Assembly: GCA_030044325.1 (NCBI GenBank) | Contig: JASHWA010000591.1 | Span: 1-7,377, forward strand | Source of the DNA: Bryobacteraceae bacterium | GTDB lineage: Bacteria > Acidobacteriota > Terriglobia > Bryobacterales > Bryobacteraceae | DNA length: 7,377 bases | Reading direction: 5' to 3' | Shown: positions 4,674 through 7,377 of the stretch, piece by piece | Layout: every line of letters starts with the position of its first letter | Position numbering within the stretch: position 1 is the stretch's first letter | Position numbers and translations under genes: made by a program | The notes under the pieces: model-generated | What the model was told of the DNA's origin: nothing | The model's database searches: none | The model's input: the letters and a program-made list of their open reading frames with translations, nothing else

Positions 4674-7266
4674 AGGAATGCGCCAGTTTTTTTCTGCACT
4701 CTTTCAAAAACTCGACGATCACCATCTGGTTGTGGGGCATGGGCTTGCCCGGCTTGAGCGGCGGAAACAACGCGAGCGCTTTCTCATCCGTCTGAATCGC
4801 GCGAGCGTAGTCTTTTAGTGCTTCATAGGTCTGGGCCAGCGTGTGCAACGCGAACGGGTCTGAGGCGTTGCTCATCTCCACTGCCTTTTCCGCATACGGC
4901 AGCACCGTTTTCGGATCGCGCAGGTCCGCGGGATCGACGTTGATCGCCAGGTATGCGAAGTTGTAGACCTCTTCGGAGGTAGCGCCGGGACGATCCGCAA
5001 GCTGTTTGGCGATCTCCATGCCGCGCCTGGCTTTGACGCGCGCCTCGGCGTTCTGCCCCGTTTCCACCATCGTGCTGGCGACGCATTCGAGCACTTCCGC
5101 CAGCCGCTGCCGCGTCACCACGTTGTTCGGATCGGCGGTGGCATCCGCTTCGAGCAGCTCCGCCGCACGCTCATAGGCCCGCTGCGCTTGCGGCATTTGC
5201 TTGAGATTGTAGTAGTACAAATCGGCCAGATTTTTTGAAACCACGATCACGCCATCGCGAATCTTCTGGTTGTTCGGGTCGGATTGGAGACCGCGTTCGC
5301 TGTTTTGAAGCGCCCGCAGATAAGTTTCGAGCGCCGCCCGGTTGTTGCGAATACTGGTATTGGCTTCGGCGATCTTGTTGAGCGTGATGCTCACCATGTC
5401 CGTCATTCGAACGTTATTCGGATCCGAGCGCGCCAACTCCTCCGCGGAGGCGAGCGCGGCCTGGTATTTCCCGATCGCCTCTTCAACACGCCCCGCGCGA
5501 TACTGCATATCTCCGAGCTTCACCAGCTCCACCGCCCGCGCCCGCGCGGCCCGCTGCGCCAGCGCGTCACCGGCCGGCACTGACGGAACCAGTTCGAGCG
5601 ATCGCTCGAACGCCTTGGATGCCTCCTCGGGGCGCCCGAGATTGATTCCCTGGGCGTCGCCGTCGAGGTCGCCCTCCGCGTCGTAAGCGCCGGACAAATC
5701 CAGCTTGGCAGCCGCATCGTTGGGATTGGCGGCCAGCACCTCGCGGTACAAACGCTCCGCTTCGAGCTCGTGCTCAAAACCGTCGGACGCCTTTCCGTTG
5801 AACGCGACCAGCGGGCCCAGCTCCTCGTGCGCGTGCGCCAGCGCCGCCTTGGCGCGAAGATCGCGCGGATTGCGATCGAGAACCGAGCGGGCGAGAGCGG
5901 CGGCCTTCTGATAATCCTCAATGGCCTTCGATATTTTTCCGAAATTCGAATTGTACTGGTTGCCTTCGACATCACCGAGCTTGATGTATCCGTCGGCGAG
6001 CTCCAGCTCGAGCGACGCGTCGCCCCGCGCGCTGCGCGCCAGACCGTCCAGATATTCGGCGCCGGTCCGGGCGATCAGCGCGCGCGCCGACGTGGCGCCC
6101 GGCAGGTATTGAACCGAATCGTAAACGTCGAACAGAAACGCGTGGGCCAGCCGCCGCACGTCGTTGAAGCGTTGCGCGGCAATCCGCGCTTCCCACAGCG
6201 TGGACGCGATCCCCGCGCCGGTCGCCGCCAGAACCACCGCCGCCGCCGCGACCGCGATTTTGTGCCGGCGCAAGAATTTTCGCGCGACGTAGCCGGCCGT
6301 ATTCCTCCGGGCCAGCACGGGACGCCCGGTCAGATGCCGCCGGATATCTTCGGCGAACTGATCCACCGAGGCATAACGATGCTCGGGCTCCTTGCGCAGG
6401 GCTTTGAGCGTGATGGCGTCCAGGTCGCCTCGCAGCCGCCGCTCGAGTTTGCGCGGATCGCTTTCGCGCAGCTCGCTGATCCGCTCCGGCGTGAGCGTCG
6501 CAGCGGTTTCTCCCGAGTGATCCACAGTGGGACGGAGCACCGCCGTGCTGGGCCGCTCGGCGTCGGATTCGCAGATCGATTTGATCCATTCGGCCGGGGC
6601 TGCTTCCGCGGTCGCGGGGTAGGGGCTGTGGCCCGTCAGCAGCTCGAACAGGATCACGCCCAGCGCGTACACGTCGGTCGCGGTGGTGACCGGCTGTCCC
6701 AACAACTGCTCGGGGCTCGCGTAGCTCGGCGTGAACGCGCGCTGCCGCGTCCGGGCGGCAGTTTCGGAGATCCCCATGGAAACCGGATCGAGCAGCTTGG
6801 CGATTCCGAAATCGAGCAGCATGGGAACCCCGTCGGCGGTCACCAGTATGTTGCTGGGCTTCAGATCGCAGTGCACAATCATGTGCTGGTGCGCATAGTG
6901 CACCGCGTTCGATACTTCGACGAACAGCTTCAACCGCGCGCTGACGTCCAGCTTTTGGGAGTCGCAATAGCGGTCGATCGGTGTGCCTTCGACGAAATCG
7001 ACCACGATATACGGCAGACCGTCGTCGGTGGTGCCCCCGTCCACCAGGCGCACGATCTGGGGGTGGTTCAGCGCGGCCAGCGTCTGGCGCTCGATCAGGA
7101 AACGGCGCACGATTTCGGAGCTCGCCATCCCGGAGCGGATCAGCTTGATCGCCACGCGCTGGCGGAATTCGCTTTCGCGCTCCGCCAGATAAACTTCGCC
7201 CATGCCGCCTTCGCCGATGCGTTCGCGAAGGCGATAGCTGCCGATCAGGCTACCGGCCGCAGGCAC
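4672..7266 (-). CDS. Membrane-anchored Ser/Thr protein kinase with C-terminal TPR-like repeats
   Basis: This 864-residue PknB-type (Hanks-type) kinase has its catalytic domain at about 11-313. Visible landmarks are the glycine loop GEGGMGEV (18-25), VAIK with Lys41, a likely helix-C Glu59, the catalytic loop HCDLKPSN (132-139, Asp134), DFG (152-154), SPE (184-186) in place of APE, and DVYALGV (198-204). Thr179 is a plausible activation-loop site. One transmembrane helix (about 337-358) follows a basic stretch, so the C-terminal ~500 residues are probably periplasmic. They contain a regular helical repeat of about 49 residues (415-833), likely a sensing or protein-binding surface. Substrate and signal are unknown. 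The catalytic loop has Cys133 where RD kinases have Arg. The start is GTG at 7264-7266, before the SLIGSYRLRERIG kinase beginning; the frame stays open upstream to the window end, so a longer N-terminus cannot be excluded. The gene is convergent to the tol operon and probably not co-transcribed with it. Confidence 0.92.
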   Translation of the reverse strand: MPAAGSLIGSYRLRERIGEGGMGEVYLAERESEFRQRVAIKLIRSGMASSEIVRRFLIERQTLAALNHPQIVRLVDGGTTDDGLPYIVVDFVEGTPIDRYCDSQKLDVSARLKLFVEVSNAVHYAHQHMIVHCDLKPSNILVTADGVPMLLDFGIAKLLDPVSMGISETAARTRQRAFTPSYASPEQLLGQPVTTATDVYALGVILFELLTGHSPYPATAEAAPAEWIKSICESDAERPSTAVLRPTVDHSGETAATLTPERISELRESDPRKLERRLRGDLDAITLKALRKEPEHRYASVDQFAEDIRRHLTGRPVLARRNTAGYVARKFLRRHKIAVAAAAVVLAATGAGIASTLWEARIAAQRFNDVRRLAHAFLFDVYDSVQYLPGATSARALIARTGAEYLDGLARSARGDASLELELADGYIKLGDVEGNQYNSNFGKISKAIEDYQKAAALARSVLDRNPRDLRAKAALAHAHEELGPLVAFNGKASDGFEHELEAERLYREVLAANPNDAAAKLDLSGAYDAEGDLDGDAQGINLGRPEEASKAFERSLELVPSVPAGDALAQRAARARAVELVKLGDMQYRAGRVEEAIGKYQAALASAEELARSDPNNVRMTDMVSITLNKIAEANTSIRNNRAALETYLRALQNSERGLQSDPNNQKIRDGVIVVSKNLADLYYYNLKQMPQAQRAYERAAELLEADATADPNNVVTRQRLAEVLECVASTMVETGQNAEARVKARRGMEIAKQLADRPGATSEEVYNFAYLAINVDPADLRDPKTVLPYAEKAVEMSNASDPFALHTLAQTYEALKDYARAIQTDEKALALFPPLKPGKPMPHNQMVIVEFLKECRKKLAHS

Positions 7267-7349
7267 GCTTCCCAGAATATCGCGAAGATTTGAGAGGTTG
7301 AAAAAGGAGACACGGCACGTGCGTTCCGCAAACAGGTCGGCAGCGATAG

Positions 7350-7377
7350 GTGTCCGCGAAGAAGGGGACAGTCCGCC
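7350..7377. repeat. Half of a second REP-like palindrome, cut by the window end
   Basis: The last 28 bases read GTGTCCGCGAAGAA then GGGGACAGTCCGCC. They share the GTGTC lead and the GGGGAC-N-GTCC core with the palindrome at 4623-4673, although the spacer between lead and core differs (9 nt versus 6). Only the left arm and the turn are present. With one bulged G at 7375 the core folds on itself, and the rest of the right arm would lie beyond the window. It sits 83 nt upstream of the chosen kinase start, so it probably marks an intergenic region. Confidence 0.5.

Noticed and set aside
5770..7293. A 507-codon open frame on the + strand opposite the kinase gene
   Set aside because: It is antisense to a gene with intact kinase motifs, its translation is rich in Arg/Gly/Gln/His with low complexity, and it shows no domain. 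It is a GC-driven shadow.
7305..7377. AGGAG (7305-7309) followed 9 nt later by GTG (7319-7321) on the + strand, open to the window end
   Set aside because: The frame runs straight into the repeat at 7350 and is only 19 codons long here. It could be chance, and nothing beyond the site itself supports a gene.

Overview
The window is GC-rich, gene-dense bacterial DNA. It carries a nearly complete Tol-Pal cell-envelope operon on the + strand and one large membrane-anchored Ser/Thr protein kinase gene on the - strand. A Pal lipoprotein, TolB and CpoB show a diderm (Gram-negative-type) bacterium. The high GC, a Pal with an extra beta-sandwich-like domain, a short Pro-rich TolA/TonB-like protein and a kinase with a C-terminal helical-repeat region together suggest Acidobacteriota (Solibacter/Bryobacter-like). 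That placement is inference from gene style, not from a marker gene.

Positions 1-4599 hold the operon, in order: tolQ (3' end only), tolR, a tolA/tonB-type energy transducer, tolB, pal and cpoB (ybgF). The first four genes are tightly coupled: a 1-nt gap between tolQ and tolR, then ATGA stop/start overlaps at 679-682 and 1467-1470. pal and cpoB follow short gaps of 35 and 29 nt, each with a clear purine-rich ribosome binding site. Together they encode an inner-membrane proton-driven motor (TolQ/TolR), a periplasm-spanning transducer (TolA-like), the periplasmic propeller TolB, the outer-membrane peptidoglycan-binding lipoprotein Pal, and the periplasmic coiled-coil/TPR coordinator CpoB. This system keeps the outer membrane attached and drives its constriction at division.

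Positions 4600-4674 are the convergent junction between cpoB and the kinase gene. It contains a perfect 51-nt palindrome (4623-4673) with a GGGGAC-T-GTCCCC core flanked by A5/T5. It looks both like a REP-type dispersed repeat and like a bidirectional intrinsic terminator, and it supplies two bases of the kinase stop codon.

Positions 4672-7266 (- strand) encode an 864-residue kinase: an N-terminal catalytic domain with an HCD (non-RD) catalytic loop, one membrane segment, and about 450 residues built from a regular repeat of roughly 49 residues. The last 111 nt (7267-7377) hold the kinase upstream region and, at the window edge, what looks like the first half of a second palindrome of the same GGGGAC/GTCC class. 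The kinase gene is therefore bracketed by related repeats.

No RNA gene, CRISPR array, transposase or phage gene is visible. I see no clearly new multi-gene system. The points most worth following up are the palindromic repeats around the kinase gene, the kinase's unusual repeat array, and the extra domain in Pal.
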